Shown here: in pieces, positions 37,162 to 46,427 of the stretch
Layout of the letters: each line of letters opens with the position of its first letter
Position numbering within the stretch: the first letter of the stretch is position 1
From: Aquitalea magnusonii
GTDB lineage: Bacteria > Pseudomonadota > Gammaproteobacteria > Burkholderiales > Chromobacteriaceae
Direction: 5' to 3'
NCBI RefSeq assembly: GCF_002217795.2
Contig: NZ_AP018823.1
Location: 620,001 to 684,000, forward strand
DNA length: 64,000 nucleotides
Translations under genes and position numbers: made by a program
The notes under the pieces: model-generated
The model's database searches: none
What the model was told of the DNA's origin: nothing
Seen by the model: the letters and a program-made list of their open reading frames with translations, nothing else

Positions 37162-37210
37162 CAGGCGGCAAGGATCTGATCCCGTCTTCGGGATGCAATG
37201 GATGAACCCG

Positions 37211-37240
37211 ACGCCGGACCTGAGCAGGTCTGGCGTTTTT
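37211..37240 (+). terminator. Rho-independent terminator after rho
   Basis: ACGCCGGACCT and AGGTCTGGCGT pair with one G-U/mismatch position around a short loop (37222-37225). A TTTTT tract ends at 37240. The next gene starts only seven bases later. Confidence 0.75.
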
Positions 37241-37246
37241 CTTGGT

Positions 37247-37903
37247 ATGACCCGCAAGATGGAATTCAGTAGTCGTTTTTTCCAGATGGAAGTCTTTTCC
37301 GCCATCGGTACTGTTGCATTTGCCTTTTCAGGCTATCTGATCGGAGTGCGCAAGCAACTGGACTTGCTGGGCATCGTGGTGGTGGCACTGCTCACCGCCA
37401 TTGGTGGTGGCATTCTGCGCGATGTACTGGTGGCGCGGGTGCCGCTGGTGTTCTTCAATTACACCAGTCTGGCCATCATCGCGGCCACGCTGCTGCTATC
37501 GGCATTGTTGCGGTTGCATCGTCGCCAGAGCCGCACGCTGGCGCGCCTGTTCATCATTGCCGATTCGCTGGGGCTGGTGGCGTTCAGCATCACCGGCGCC
37601 CAGGTAGGGCTGATGTACGATCTGAATGCCTTTGGCGTGGTATTGCTGGGTTTCATTACCGCCGTGGGGGGCGGTGTGGTGCGTGACATGATGGTGAATG
37701 ATATTCCCTTCATTCTGCACAAGGATTTTTACGGCACCGTGTCCATACTGGTAGCTGGTACTTTGTTTGTGTTGGACCAGTTGACCTGGGTAAGCAGTTG
37801 GATGCTGCAGTTGTTGTTTGTGCTTGGCCTGGCCATTCGCCTGTTTGCCCATTGGAGCGAGCTGGCCCTGCCCAAGATTGGCCCGCAATCAAAACAAGGA
37901 TGA
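37247..37903 (+). CDS. TRIC-type cation channel family membrane protein (YicG/UPF0126)
   Basis: About 218 residues with seven hydrophobic segments and two internal repeats, each with a glycine-rich motif: TAIGGGILRDVLVARVPLVFF and TAVGGGVVRDMMVNDIPFIL. These mark the prokaryotic homologues of trimeric intracellular cation channels. A physiological role is not established for most bacterial members. The start is uncertain: ATGs at 37247 and 37259 both lie just beyond the rho terminator, and neither has a good ribosome site. The stop overlaps the region before the Nudix gene. Confidence 0.82.
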   Translation: MTRKMEFSSRFFQMEVFSAIGTVAFAFSGYLIGVRKQLDLLGIVVVALLTAIGGGILRDVLVARVPLVFFNYTSLAIIAATLLLSALLRLHRRQSRTLARLFIIADSLGLVAFSITGAQVGLMYDLNAFGVVLLGFITAVGGGVVRDMMVNDIPFILHKDFYGTVSILVAGTLFVLDQLTWVSSWMLQLLFVLGLAIRLFAHWSELALPKIGPQSKQG

Positions 37904-37908
37904 CAGCC

Positions 37909-38514
37909 ATGTGGCCGGCTGAAATGGTGGAGGCCCAGGCCTGGATACGCCAGCGTCTGGCAGGGTTCGAGTTTGATGGACGTGCCGGGGACATTCCCTG
38001 GCGGGTGGCTGGCGCGAAACAGCGCCCGGCGGCTGTGTTGGTGCCGCTGGTGTGGCATGACAGCGGCCCCACCGTGTTGCTCACGCGCCGGACAGAGTCG
38101 CTGTCCACCCATGCCGGGCAGGTGAGTTTTCCCGGCGGCAAGGTGGATGCCGAGGACAGTTCGGTGATTGCCGCTGCCTTGCGCGAAGCGCAGGAGGAAA
38201 TCGGCCTGGCGACGGATGGCGTGACGGTGCTGGGTACGCTGCCGCAGTATGTCACCATCACCGATTTTGTTGTCACGCCGGTGGTGGCCATGCTGCAGCC
38301 CCCGCTACTGTTGCGGCCGGAGCCTGGCGAGGTGGCCGAGGTGTTCGAGGTGCCGCTGGCGCTGGCACTGGATGCGCGCCAGTACGAGAAGCACAGTTAT
38401 GAGCGTGACGGCATGCGTGGTCAGTATCTGGCCATGCAGTGGCAGCACTACACCATCTGGGGGGCAACGGCAGCCATGCTGCGCTTGCTGGCGCAGGCAC
38501 TGTCAGCCAAGTAG
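37909..38514 (+). CDS. CoA pyrophosphatase-type Nudix hydrolase (NudL-like)
   Basis: About 201 residues. The Nudix box is FPGGKVDAEDSSVIAAALREAQEEIGL (GX5EX7REUXEEXGU with small insert), and VLLTRRTESLSTHAGQVSFPGG matches the CoA-specific subfamily (UPF0035 motif). It hydrolyses CoA to phosphopantetheine and 3',5'-ADP. Two ATGs exist: 37900, which overlaps the previous stop, and 37909. AAGGA at 37896-37900 abuts the first but is properly spaced for the second, so 37909 is preferred. Confidence 0.85.
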   Translation: MWPAEMVEAQAWIRQRLAGFEFDGRAGDIPWRVAGAKQRPAAVLVPLVWHDSGPTVLLTRRTESLSTHAGQVSFPGGKVDAEDSSVIAAALREAQEEIGLATDGVTVLGTLPQYVTITDFVVTPVVAMLQPPLLLRPEPGEVAEVFEVPLALALDARQYEKHSYERDGMRGQYLAMQWQHYTIWGATAAMLRLLAQALSAK

Positions 38515-38521
38515 CGCGGTC

Positions 38522-40384
38522 TTACTCGCTGTTGCCATCGCTGAGCATCAGGTCGCGCCCGGCCATCTTGGCTTGATACAGCAGCTTGTCGGCACGGTTC
38601 AGCATGCCCGATGGGCTGTCGCCGGGGCGCCAGTCGGTAATGCCGCCGCTGAAGGTGACCTTGTCTTCGGTAAACGGAAATACCGTTGCTGCCAGTACCT
38701 GCTGTACCCGTGCCATCACTTTTTCCGCATCCCGCAGGCGGGTACAGGGGAAAATCACCAGAAATTCCTCGCCGCCGATGCGGGCGCAGACATCGGTGCT
38801 GCGTGTGCAGTCGCTCAGGGCATTGGCCACGGCCAGCAGTACATTGTCACCAGCCTGGTGGCCGAAGCTGTCGTTGAATTGCTTGAAGTGGTCGATGTCG
38901 AACACCGCCACCGACATCGGCTGGCTGTAGCGTTCGCAGCGCTGCAGCTCTTCTTTCAGTACCTGGTCGGCATGACGCCGATTGCACAGCCGGGTGAGCG
39001 GATCGGTAATGGCCATTTCGTTGAGCAGGCGGTTTTTTTCTTCCAGCTCGTTTTCCAGCGCCTTGCGCTGTGAAATATCGTACAGCGCAATCAAGGCGGC
39101 CGGAATTTGCTGATGTGGCATCAGTTCAACCGATACAATTGCCCACAGCGTGCTCTGGTCTTCCCGCTTCAGTTCGGTTTCGCGATTGGATATCGCTTCG
39201 CCGGCTTGCAGCCAGTCGCTTACCGGTTCCAGATGCAGTGGCAGATCCAGAATGGCAGGCTGGCCATCGCTGCGCGGCGGGGCTGAAGGAATCCGCAGCA
39301 TGTCCCGCGCCGGGGCATTGGCGCGCAGGATGCGCATGGTTTCGGTGGCCACCAGAATCAGGGCCACCGGGGCGGTATCCAGTGTCAGCCGCGCCAGTTC
39401 TTCGCTTTCGCGAATGCGCGCGGCGCTGGCAGACAGCAGGCGGTTTTGCCGGATATTGCCCAGATGACTGCGCAGCGTGATCAGGGTCAGTGCGGCGGTA
39501 AACAGCCAGGCCAGCACCGCCATGCTGGCCTTGTCATGATAAGCACGGGTGAAGTCGCGTTCGGCAATGCCCACCACCACGCGGAAGGGAAAGCCATCCA
39601 TCATGCGTGAACTGTAGAGCCTGGGTTCCTGATCCAGAATCGAATTGGCGCGGAACTGCAGGTAGTTGTCGTAACGCTCCAGTATTTCGGTACTTTGCAG
39701 CTCATTAAGTGGCTGATCCGGCTCGCTGGTCTGGGCCGGCCAACTGGCTTGCAGGATCTGGCGCTGGTCCAGCACCATGATTTCACCAAAGCGCCCCACC
39801 GGCAGCTTGGCCACTTCTGCCTGGAAAAAGCGCTTGTCCAGTACCCCCACCACCATGCCTACCGTTTCTTCATCCTGGTTCAGCAGCTTTTGCACCAGGA
39901 CGATGCCGCCTTGCGCCTGTTCTTGCCGGGTGGAGGTAAAGCTGCTGTCCTGGCTGCCATTGCGGTGGTACCAGCGGCAGTAATCGGTTTTCAGTTGTGA
40001 AGTCGGGCTCTGTGGCTGGCTGGAATACAGCACGTAGCAGGCGCTGTCCAGGATGTCGATCTGCTTGAGGTAGGGCATCTGGCGCAGCTTGCCATGCATC
40101 AGCACATCGATGCGCTGCTGTTGTTCGGCATTCAGCAGATGCTTGTTGAGCAGCAATTGCACCAGGTTGCTGTCGCTGGCGCTTTTCAGGATCAGGCTGG
40201 TTTCGCGCAAGCCGGAGGACAGGCGTTCTTCCAGCAATTCGGACAAGCCAGCCGCTTGGTGGCGTGCCTCGCTTTCACCTTGCTGGCGCGTGCCGGCAAG
40301 GTCGAACACCACTATCAGCAGCGTGCTGAGCAGAAAGATGACCGCCAGCCATTTGGCAAGCTTGCCCTTGTCCTGAAATTGCAT
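38522..40384 (-). CDS. Membrane-bound sensor diguanylate cyclase
   Basis: About 620 residues. A transmembrane helix (about 10-30) is followed by a large periplasmic Cache-like sensor (about 35-290), a second helix (about 300-320), a PAS-like domain (LARLTLDTAPVALILVATETM onwards) and a GGDEF domain. The active site is GGEEF, preceded five residues earlier by RSTD, the RxxD inhibitory site. It should make cyclic di-GMP and be product-inhibited. No EAL domain is present. The start is taken at the ATG at 40384 rather than an upstream TTG. Confidence 0.88.
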   Translation of the reverse strand: MQFQDKGKLAKWLAVIFLLSTLLIVVFDLAGTRQQGESEARHQAAGLSELLEERLSSGLRETSLILKSASDSNLVQLLLNKHLLNAEQQQRIDVLMHGKLRQMPYLKQIDILDSACYVLYSSQPQSPTSQLKTDYCRWYHRNGSQDSSFTSTRQEQAQGGIVLVQKLLNQDEETVGMVVGVLDKRFFQAEVAKLPVGRFGEIMVLDQRQILQASWPAQTSEPDQPLNELQSTEILERYDNYLQFRANSILDQEPRLYSSRMMDGFPFRVVVGIAERDFTRAYHDKASMAVLAWLFTAALTLITLRSHLGNIRQNRLLSASAARIRESEELARLTLDTAPVALILVATETMRILRANAPARDMLRIPSAPPRSDGQPAILDLPLHLEPVSDWLQAGEAISNRETELKREDQSTLWAIVSVELMPHQQIPAALIALYDISQRKALENELEEKNRLLNEMAITDPLTRLCNRRHADQVLKEELQRCERYSQPMSVAVFDIDHFKQFNDSFGHQAGDNVLLAVANALSDCTRSTDVCARIGGEEFLVIFPCTRLRDAEKVMARVQQVLAATVFPFTEDKVTFSGGITDWRPGDSPSGMLNRADKLLYQAKMAGRDLMLSDGNSE

Positions 40385-40517
40385 GCGCAAGATATGCTGT
40401 GCCCCCGTGACGGAAAATGCGGCCTGTTGTAATGGTGCTCTGTATTATTGGTATACCTGCCAGAACAACAAAAGGACAATCCGCCTTGATCGAGGCGGCA
40501 TTGTCCCGTTTGGTATC

Positions 40518-41360
40518 TCAGTGCTGAAAACGCATGGACAGGTCGATGGCCTGGATGTCCTTGGTGAGTTTGCCGATGGAAATGCGGTCGACACCGGTTT
40601 CGGCAATGGCGCGCACCGTGTCCATGTCCACGCCGCCGGAGGCTTCCAGCAAGGCCTTGCCGGCGCTGCGTTCCACTGCCTGGCGCATGTCGTCCAGCGA
40701 CATATTGTCCAGCAGAATCAGCTTGGCACCGCCATCCAGCGCCTGCTGCAGCTCATCCAGGTTTTCCACTTCGATTTGCAGTGTGACGCCAGGAGGAATG
40801 ATGCGGAATGCCCGCTCCAGTGCCTGCCGGATGCCGCCGGCAGCCATGATGTGATTTTCCTTGATCAGAATGCCGTCATACAGGCCGATGCGCTGATTGT
40901 CCCCCCCGCCCACGGTCACTGCGTACTTCTGTGCCAGGCGCAGGCCGGGCAGGGTCTTGCGGGTATCCAGAATGCGCGCGCGGGTACCGGCCACCACATC
41001 CACATAGCGGCGGGTCTGGGTGGCTACGGCGGACAGGGTTTGCAGGAAATTCAGCGCCGAGCGTTCTGCCGTCAGCAAGGCGCGGGCCGGACCGGTAATT
41101 TCACACAGCACGGTGCCGGCTGCAATCTTGCGGCCTTCGCGTACCTGCCACAGCACGCTGCAACGCTCATCCACCTGGCGGAAGCATTCTTCGAACCAGG
41201 CCTTGCCACATAGCACCGCATCTTCACGCAGCAGCACGCTGGCGCTGCATTCTGCCGCCTGATCAATCAACTGGGCGGTCCAGTCGGCCTGACCAATATC
41301 CTCGGCCAGCGCAATGCTGACCTGCTGGGCGATAAGGTGGTTGGCTGGCTGCTTGCTCAT
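40518..41360 (-). CDS. nadC: Nicotinate-nucleotide pyrophosphorylase (quinolinate phosphoribosyltransferase)
   Basis: The protein has 280 residues with type II phosphoribosyltransferase motifs: [68 protein letters not shown] and IEVENLDEL. It converts quinolinate and PRPP to nicotinate mononucleotide in de novo NAD synthesis. It is transcribed alone. nadA and nadB are not in the window. Confidence 0.95.
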   Translation of the reverse strand: MSKQPANHLIAQQVSIALAEDIGQADWTAQLIDQAAECSASVLLREDAVLCGKAWFEECFRQVDERCSVLWQVREGRKIAAGTVLCEITGPARALLTAERSALNFLQTLSAVATQTRRYVDVVAGTRARILDTRKTLPGLRLAQKYAVTVGGGDNQRIGLYDGILIKENHIMAAGGIRQALERAFRIIPPGVTLQIEVENLDELQQALDGGAKLILLDNMSLDDMRQAVERSAGKALLEASGGVDMDTVRAIAETGVDRISIGKLTKDIQAIDLSMRFQH

Positions 41361-41467
41361 GTCGGAACCCTGATGGCAAAAGCGCTATTGTACCCAGCGA
41401 TGCCGGTGCTGTGGGGCTTATCATCGTGGTGGTATCATGCGCAACACCGTGTCGGGCTGGAGCATTC

Positions 41468-42139
41468 ATGGATTTGCCTGCTGTGCTGTTTCCGCCGTGG
41501 CTGCTGTATGCCGCCATGGCACTGTCCGGCCTGCTGCTGGGTTTTGCCGCCAGCCGCGTCCGCTGGCGCATGCTGGACGCCAGTGCCTGCAACGCCTGGC
41601 TGGGGGCGGTGGTGGTGTTGCTGGGCTTGTGGTTGATGCGTGGCGGGCTCAAGCCGGGCTTGTCCTTCCACATGCTGGGGGCTACGGCACTGACCTTGCT
41701 GATGGGTCCCTGGCTGGCCATGCTGGGCCTCGCCGTGTTGTTGCTGGCGCTGGCGGCGGGTGGTCATGGCGACTGGCTGGCCCTGGGCCTGGACTGGCTG
41801 TGCGGCGCGGCGGTGCCGGTTGCCGTGACCGCCGGCCTGTTGCAGCTGGCGCGCCGCAAGCTGCCGGCCCAGTTGTTTGTCTATGTGTTCATCAATGCAT
41901 TCATCGCCGGTGGACTCAGCCTGTTTTGCAGTGCATTGGCCAGCATGCTGGTGTTGGGCAGCCAGGCTGTTTACGGTTGGGATTATCTGTTGGAAGAAGC
42001 CTTGCCGTTTTATTTTCTGCTGTCCTGGTCCGAGGCTTTTACCAGCGGTTTGGCTATGGCCGTGCTGGTGGTGTACCGCCCGCATTGGGTCAGCACTTTT
42101 GATGATGCTGCTTATCTGGGGTCGGGCTCGCGCTGGTGA
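41468..42139 (+). CDS. Integral membrane protein, CbiM-like energy-coupling factor permease family
   Basis: The protein has 223 residues with about six hydrophobic segments. RGGLKPGLSFHMLGATALTLLMGPWLAMLG, with its His, and the later YVFINAFIAGGLSLFC resemble the proteobacterial ECF-type (CbiM-like) putative metal permeases. Classical CbiM starts Met-His-hydrophobic for Ni/Co binding, and this start (MDLPAVLF) does not, so transport of cobalt or nickel is doubtful. No CbiQ or CbiO genes are adjacent. GGAG lies before the ATG at 41468. Confidence 0.55.
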   Translation: MDLPAVLFPPWLLYAAMALSGLLLGFAASRVRWRMLDASACNAWLGAVVVLLGLWLMRGGLKPGLSFHMLGATALTLLMGPWLAMLGLAVLLLALAAGGHGDWLALGLDWLCGAAVPVAVTAGLLQLARRKLPAQLFVYVFINAFIAGGLSLFCSALASMLVLGSQAVYGWDYLLEEALPFYFLLSWSEAFTSGLAMAVLVVYRPHWVSTFDDAAYLGSGSRW

Positions 42140-42184
42140 TACCGGTGCATTGCCTGTGACGATGTGCTGTTACAAGGAGTTGTC

Positions 42185-42565
42185 ATGCCGTTTGCACTGT
42201 GGAGTATCTTGCTGGCTTCTGTTTTGCCTTTGCTGTGGACGGCGCTGGCCAAGGCTGGTGCGCCCTATGACAACCATCAGCCGCGTGTGGTGCTGGCGGC
42301 GGCCACCGGTTGGCGCCAGCGCGCCAACTGGGCGCAACAAAATGCCTGGGAAGCCTTTCCCAGCTATGCCGCGGCCATGTTGCTGGCCTGGATGATGAAG
42401 GTGCCAGCGGCCCGGCTGGATGTGCTGGCGGTGGTGTATGTGTTGCTGCGCCTGGGCCATGGCCTGTGTTACCTCAGCGACCAGGCCACGCTGCGCTCAC
42501 TGTGCTGGCTGGGTGGCTATGCCGTGGTGGTGCTGTTGTTTGTCAGTGCAGGCGGGCTGTTCTGA
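42185..42565 (+). CDS. MAPEG family membrane protein
   Basis: The protein has 126 residues with four hydrophobic segments. RANWAQQNAWEAFPSYAAAMLLAW is typical of bacterial MAPEG proteins (eicosanoid/glutathione metabolism superfamily, trimeric membrane proteins). The biochemical role of bacterial members is mostly unknown. AAGGAG precedes the ATG at 42185, which is preferred to an upstream in-frame codon. It is convergent with the HAD hydrolase gene, with five bases between the stops. Confidence 0.8.
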   Translation: MPFALWSILLASVLPLLWTALAKAGAPYDNHQPRVVLAAATGWRQRANWAQQNAWEAFPSYAAAMLLAWMMKVPAARLDVLAVVYVLLRLGHGLCYLSDQATLRSLCWLGGYAVVVLLFVSAGGLF

Positions 42566-42570
42566 ATGTT

Positions 42571-43197
42571 TCACTCCAGCAGGCGGTGAGCCTGTACTGC
42601 CTGTCGCACCGCGTCAAAACCGACGGTGTGGCAGGCTTGCCAGCCTGCTTGCGTGGCGCTGTGTATGCATTCGATATTGTCATCAAAGAAAATGATGTCG
42701 GCAGCGGCTACCTGCAAGGCTTGCTGCACATGGTGGTAAACCGCCAGGTCCGGCTTGCGCAAGCCCATGTGGTGTGAGGCAAAGCAGGTTTCGAACAATG
42801 GCAGGATGTCGAACTGGCGCTCAATCTTGCCCCAGTGCAGCGCATTGTTATTGCTCAGCACCGCCAGCCGGTAGTGTGCGCCCAGTTGTTGCAGCAGCTT
42901 ATGCACGCCGGGGTAGGGGCCTTGCAGCCAATCGTCCAGTGCCTGCAGCATGCGGTCCTGTCCCAGCCCCAGTTGCAGCCGTTCATCCATCAGCCGGGCG
43001 AATTCTGCCGGTGTCACCCGGCCGGTATCCAGCAACGCCACTTCCGGCGTTTCCATCCAGAAGCGGCGTGCCTGTTCCCGCTCCAGGCGGCCTTGTGACA
43101 AGGCCATCAAGGGGTCGATGCCGTTCCAGTCCACCAGTACGCCGCCCAGATCGAAAACCAGCACTGGCCGGCTGCTGTGTTGTGTCAGAGACTGCAT
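42571..43197 (-). CDS. HAD-superfamily hydrolase (subfamily IA)
   Basis: The protein has 208 residues. Motif I is FDLGGVLVDW (the second Asp is replaced by Gly, as in the YihX/epoxide hydrolase N-terminal group). Motif II is LSNNNALHW, motif III Lys is in GLRKPDL and motif IV is FFDDNIECIHSA. YihX is an alpha-D-glucose-1-phosphate phosphatase, so a sugar phosphate substrate is plausible. AGGAG precedes the ATG. It follows murB by 26 bases on the same strand. Confidence 0.82.
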   Translation of the reverse strand: MQSLTQHSSRPVLVFDLGGVLVDWNGIDPLMALSQGRLEREQARRFWMETPEVALLDTGRVTPAEFARLMDERLQLGLGQDRMLQALDDWLQGPYPGVHKLLQQLGAHYRLAVLSNNNALHWGKIERQFDILPLFETCFASHHMGLRKPDLAVYHHVQQALQVAAADIIFFDDNIECIHSATQAGWQACHTVGFDAVRQAVQAHRLLE

Positions 43198-43223
43198 GTC
43201 GGACTCCTGCGTGTGGCCGGGTA

Positions 43224-44252
43224 TTACAGGACCAGTGGTTCGGCTTCCAGTTCCACCCCATAACGCTGGCGCACCGTATCTTGTACATGGCAGGCCAGTG
43301 CCCACATCTGGCTGCCGCTGGCTGCCCCGTGATTGACCAGCACCAGCGCCTGGCGCTCATGCACTGCGGCATCGCCCTGGCGGTAGCCTTTCAGGCCAGC
43401 CTGATCAATCAACCAGCCTGCTGCCAGTTTCACCTTGCCGGCACCTGCCGGGTAGTGCGGCAGGGCGGGAAAGCGCTGCAACAGTTCATCGGCCTGTGCC
43501 TGGCCGATTACCGGATTCTTGAAGAAGCTGCCGGCATTGCCCAGCTCGGCCGGGTTGGGCAGCTTGCTGGCCCGGATGGCCATCACCACATCGCTGACAT
43601 CCAGTGGCGTGGGCTGGCTGATGCCACGTTTGTCCAGCTCCTGCTGGATGTCGCCATAAGCCGTCTTCAGTTGCGGCTGGCGTGACAGCCTGAAGCGTAC
43701 GGCTGTCACCAGCAGTCGCCCGGCGGCTTCGTGTTTGAAAACGCTGTCGCGATAGGCAAAGCGGCAGTCGGTATTCTCCAGTACCACAGGCGTGCCATTG
43801 GCTTGCAGATCGGCACACACCACCTGGGCAATGCGGTCCTTCACTTCCACGCCATAGGCACCGATATTCTGCACCGGGCAGGCCCCCACCGTGCCGGGAA
43901 TCAGGCTGAGGTTTTCCAGCCCGTACCAGCCTTGTTGCAGGCAATAGCGCACAAAGTCATGCCAGTTTTCCCCGGCGGCAGCCTCCACCAGCAGGCTGTC
44001 GCCATGGTCTTGCAGTACGCGGATGCCACGCAGGGCCAGTTTGACTACCAGGCCGGGGTAGTCTTGCGTCAGCAAAAGATTGCTGCCGCCACCCAGCCAC
44101 AGTACCGGGCCTTGCTGGTAGTGCTTGTCGGCCAGCAGGGCAGGCAGCCGGGCCAGGTCGTCCAGCTGGCAGAAATGGGCGGCGCTGACATCCATGCCAA
44201 AGGTGTTATGGGGTTTGAGCGAAACTTGCGATTGCATGCACAGCGTCATCAT
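43224..44252 (-). CDS. murB: UDP-N-acetylenolpyruvoylglucosamine reductase (MurB, type I)
   Basis: The protein has 342 residues, the length of type I MurB. FAD-binding motifs are LWLGGGSNLLLTQDYPGLVV and ENLSLIPGTVGACPVQNIGAYG. The type I Tyr loop is present (FAYRDSVFK), and the catalytic Ser lies in NAGSFFKNP. It makes UDP-N-acetylmuramate for peptidoglycan. The start overlaps the stop of the MATE gene by one base (TGATG), so the two genes are translationally linked. Confidence 0.95.
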   Translation of the reverse strand: MMTLCMQSQVSLKPHNTFGMDVSAAHFCQLDDLARLPALLADKHYQQGPVLWLGGGSNLLLTQDYPGLVVKLALRGIRVLQDHGDSLLVEAAAGENWHDFVRYCLQQGWYGLENLSLIPGTVGACPVQNIGAYGVEVKDRIAQVVCADLQANGTPVVLENTDCRFAYRDSVFKHEAAGRLLVTAVRFRLSRQPQLKTAYGDIQQELDKRGISQPTPLDVSDVVMAIRASKLPNPAELGNAGSFFKNPVIGQAQADELLQRFPALPHYPAGAGKVKLAAGWLIDQAGLKGYRQGDAAVHERQALVLVNHGAASGSQMWALACHVQDTVRQRYGVELEAEPLVL

Positions 44253-45649
44253 CAGCTTTCTTGCAGGGTATGGTGGCGCAGGCGCAGGCGGCTTTCCCGC
44301 GCCAGATAGCTCACCAGCATCAGGGCGGCAATGCTCAGACTGATGACCAGTGCCAGCCAGAAACCGTAAATGCCCATCGGGGAGACCAGCCAGTCGGTGA
44401 GGCCCAGCGTGATGCCAAGCCCCAGTCCTATGCCCCAGAAGGCGGTAATGTGGATCACCATGGGTATGGTGGTCAGCTTGTAGCCGCGCAGTGCGCCGGA
44501 GGCAATGGTCTGGGCGGCATCAGTCAGCTGGAACACCGCCGCAAACAACAGCAGGCTGGACCCCATGGCAATGACCTTCGGGTCGGGCGAGTAGATGGCC
44601 ATGATGTCACTGCGCAGCCACAGCACCAGCAGCATGGTACACAGTGCGGTGGCCAGCCCCACCAGCAGGCCGACCCCGGCGACAAAGCGGGCCTGGTGAT
44701 AATCACCGCCACCGGCGCGCTGTCCGACTCTTACGGTAAGGGCCGTGGAAATGCTTTGCGGCAGCATGTAGATGATGCTGGAAAAATTGAGCACCGACTG
44801 ATGGCTGGCCACCACCGTCATGCCCAGCTTGGCAATCAGCAGGGCGATAAAGGAAAACAGGCTGACTTCGACAAAGAAGGACAGGCCGATGGGCAGGCCC
44901 AGCTTGAGAAAGGCTCCGTAGCGCTTCCAGTCTGGCCAGCTCATCCGCCGCGTCAGGCCATAAGGGCGGAAATGGCGATGCCAGCAGATGTAGGCCAGCA
45001 GCGTCAGGCAGTTGAACCAGAACACGATGCCGGTGGCCCAGCCGCACCCGGCACCACCCAGCCTGGGCAGGCCGTACAGGCCGTGAATCAGTGCGTAATT
45101 GAGCGGAATGTTGAGCGCCAGCGCAATCAGGCTGACCACCATGATCACCTTGGGCCGGTTCAGGCTGGAGGCATAGGCATGCAGGGCACGGTGCACCATG
45201 GCGGCAGGCATGCCCACGGCGGTGCCGGTGATGAACAGCATCACCTTGTCTTCCACGTCGCTCGGCAGTTGCAGCCACAGGCGCAGGGGGTGCTCGGCCA
45301 GCAGCATGGCGGCGGCACCAAGCAGGCCGACAAACAGGCCGAACCACATGCCCTGGCGGCCGGTTTCGCCAATCTGCTCTTTCTCCCCGGCACCCAGCTG
45401 GTGGCTCAATACCGGATTGAGTGACGTCACCACGCCCATCAAGGTCACATAGACGGTGATGAAAATGCTGGCACCCAGCGAGACTGCTGCCAGATCGTCG
45501 GTGCTGACCCGGCCGGCCATGACGGTATCGACAAAGCCGGTGGCCACCTGGGCCACCTGGGCAATCATCATCGGCAAGGCAAGGCGGACGATCTGTCTGG
45601 CTTCACCGGTAATGGCACCGGGCGCAGCGCTTTTGAGTTCCTGCAACAT
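44252..45649 (-). CDS. MATE-family multidrug efflux protein (NorM-like)
   Basis: The protein has 465 residues and twelve membrane segments. LALPMMIAQVAQVATGFVDTVMAGRVSTDDLAAVSLGASIF is the MATE N-terminal signature. It is a Na+- or H+-driven exporter of cationic drugs in the NorM branch. It is the first gene of a short operon with murB and the HAD hydrolase. Drug range cannot be read from the sequence. Confidence 0.9.
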   Translation of the reverse strand: MLQELKSAAPGAITGEARQIVRLALPMMIAQVAQVATGFVDTVMAGRVSTDDLAAVSLGASIFITVYVTLMGVVTSLNPVLSHQLGAGEKEQIGETGRQGMWFGLFVGLLGAAAMLLAEHPLRLWLQLPSDVEDKVMLFITGTAVGMPAAMVHRALHAYASSLNRPKVIMVVSLIALALNIPLNYALIHGLYGLPRLGGAGCGWATGIVFWFNCLTLLAYICWHRHFRPYGLTRRMSWPDWKRYGAFLKLGLPIGLSFFVEVSLFSFIALLIAKLGMTVVASHQSVLNFSSIIYMLPQSISTALTVRVGQRAGGGDYHQARFVAGVGLLVGLATALCTMLLVLWLRSDIMAIYSPDPKVIAMGSSLLLFAAVFQLTDAAQTIASGALRGYKLTTIPMVIHITAFWGIGLGLGITLGLTDWLVSPMGIYGFWLALVISLSIAALMLVSYLARESRLRLRHHTLQES

Positions 45650-45795
45650 GGAGGCGGATCAATTTCGACAAGGTGGGCAAGCGCTCCATTATAAGGAGCG
45701 GCTGCCCGGCCTGTCTTGTGCAATGGCGACGTCGGCCTGCCACTGGCGCGCTTCAGTCTCTACTGCCAGAGGGCGGGAATATGCTGCCGCTGTAC

Positions 45796-46098
45796 TCAGA
45801 AACGCACTGGTGTTTCGCGGCGCAAATCACAGCTGATGATCAGATGCTGGCCAAAGCGGCTGTTGATGTTCAGTGCATCCAGCAGTCCGACATCATGAAT
45901 GGTCAGCAAGCCGCTCTCATCCAATTGGCTGCTATAGCCCAACTGGTCAGCGTAGTTGATCAGGTCTTGCAGCGGCAGGGTGCTGTCACCGGACAGCGGG
46001 GTGGCAGTCAGGCTGCCTTGAAGGGGGCGTTTTCTTCCCACGGCGTCATATACGGCAAAGGAAAAGTCGCTACAGCTATCTTGCAGGCAATCGTACAT
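45796..46098 (-). CDS. Small conserved-looking hypothetical protein
   Basis: The 100-residue product is not recognised. It is acidic, contains six cysteine or histidine positions without a metal-site pattern, and has no signal peptide or membrane helix. GGAG stands eight bases before the ATG, and codon use is like that of its neighbours, which supports a real gene. The sequence LPLQDLINYADQLGYSSQL looks helical. It is isolated between a MATE gene and the exonuclease homologue. Confidence 0.5.
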   Translation of the reverse strand: MYDCLQDSCSDFSFAVYDAVGRKRPLQGSLTATPLSGDSTLPLQDLINYADQLGYSSQLDESGLLTIHDVGLLDALNINSRFGQHLIISCDLRRETPVRF

Positions 46099-46427
46099 GG
46101 TGAAACTCCATCAAGTATGGGTGGCGCTGTTGCGTGCCCGACCTTACCGTCAGGCGACGCTTTAGCAGGATTTTTGGGCGCCCTGCAAGTTGTCGATTAA
46201 CTCGGCGCCGGTGTTCCGGACACAGCCCGGAACGGTAAAACGGTACTACCTTCAACATGCCCGATGTCGCATAGCGTGCGCACTACAATGGCGGAAAAAG
46301 AAAAACCCGCCGGGCCAGAGAGCGCAGCGGGTTTTCCGACTCACGCTTTAGCTGGCATTTATAGTGCGCCCAGCAAGCTGTATCAAATCGGCGCATGGGA
46401 AAAGATTATTCCCGTCAGAAAAGCCTG
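46099..46427. other. Intergenic region with terminator
   Basis: The 329 bases hold no gene I can support. A terminator hairpin lies at 46302-46335. The rest probably contains the promoter of the small hypothetical gene. Confidence 0.4.
46302..46335. terminator. Rho-independent terminator after the exonuclease homologue
   Basis: AAAACCCGC (46302-46310) and GCGGGTTTT (46327-46335) form a 9-bp stem around a 16-base loop. It lies 90 bases after the minus-strand stop at 46428, and A-rich sequence on its left supplies a T tract (TTTTTCTTTTT) on the minus strand. Confidence 0.7.

Noticed and set aside
35911..37305. 464-codon minus-strand frame opposite rho
   Set aside because: It is antisense to a full-length Rho with all motifs.
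41468..42139. Calling this a cobalt/nickel CbiM permease
   Set aside because: The N-terminal Met-His metal motif and cbiQ/cbiO partners are missing, so only a family-level call was made.
42571..43197. Calling the HAD hydrolase a phosphoglycolate phosphatase (Gph)
   Set aside because: Motif I is DLGG rather than DLDG, which fits the YihX-like group better.
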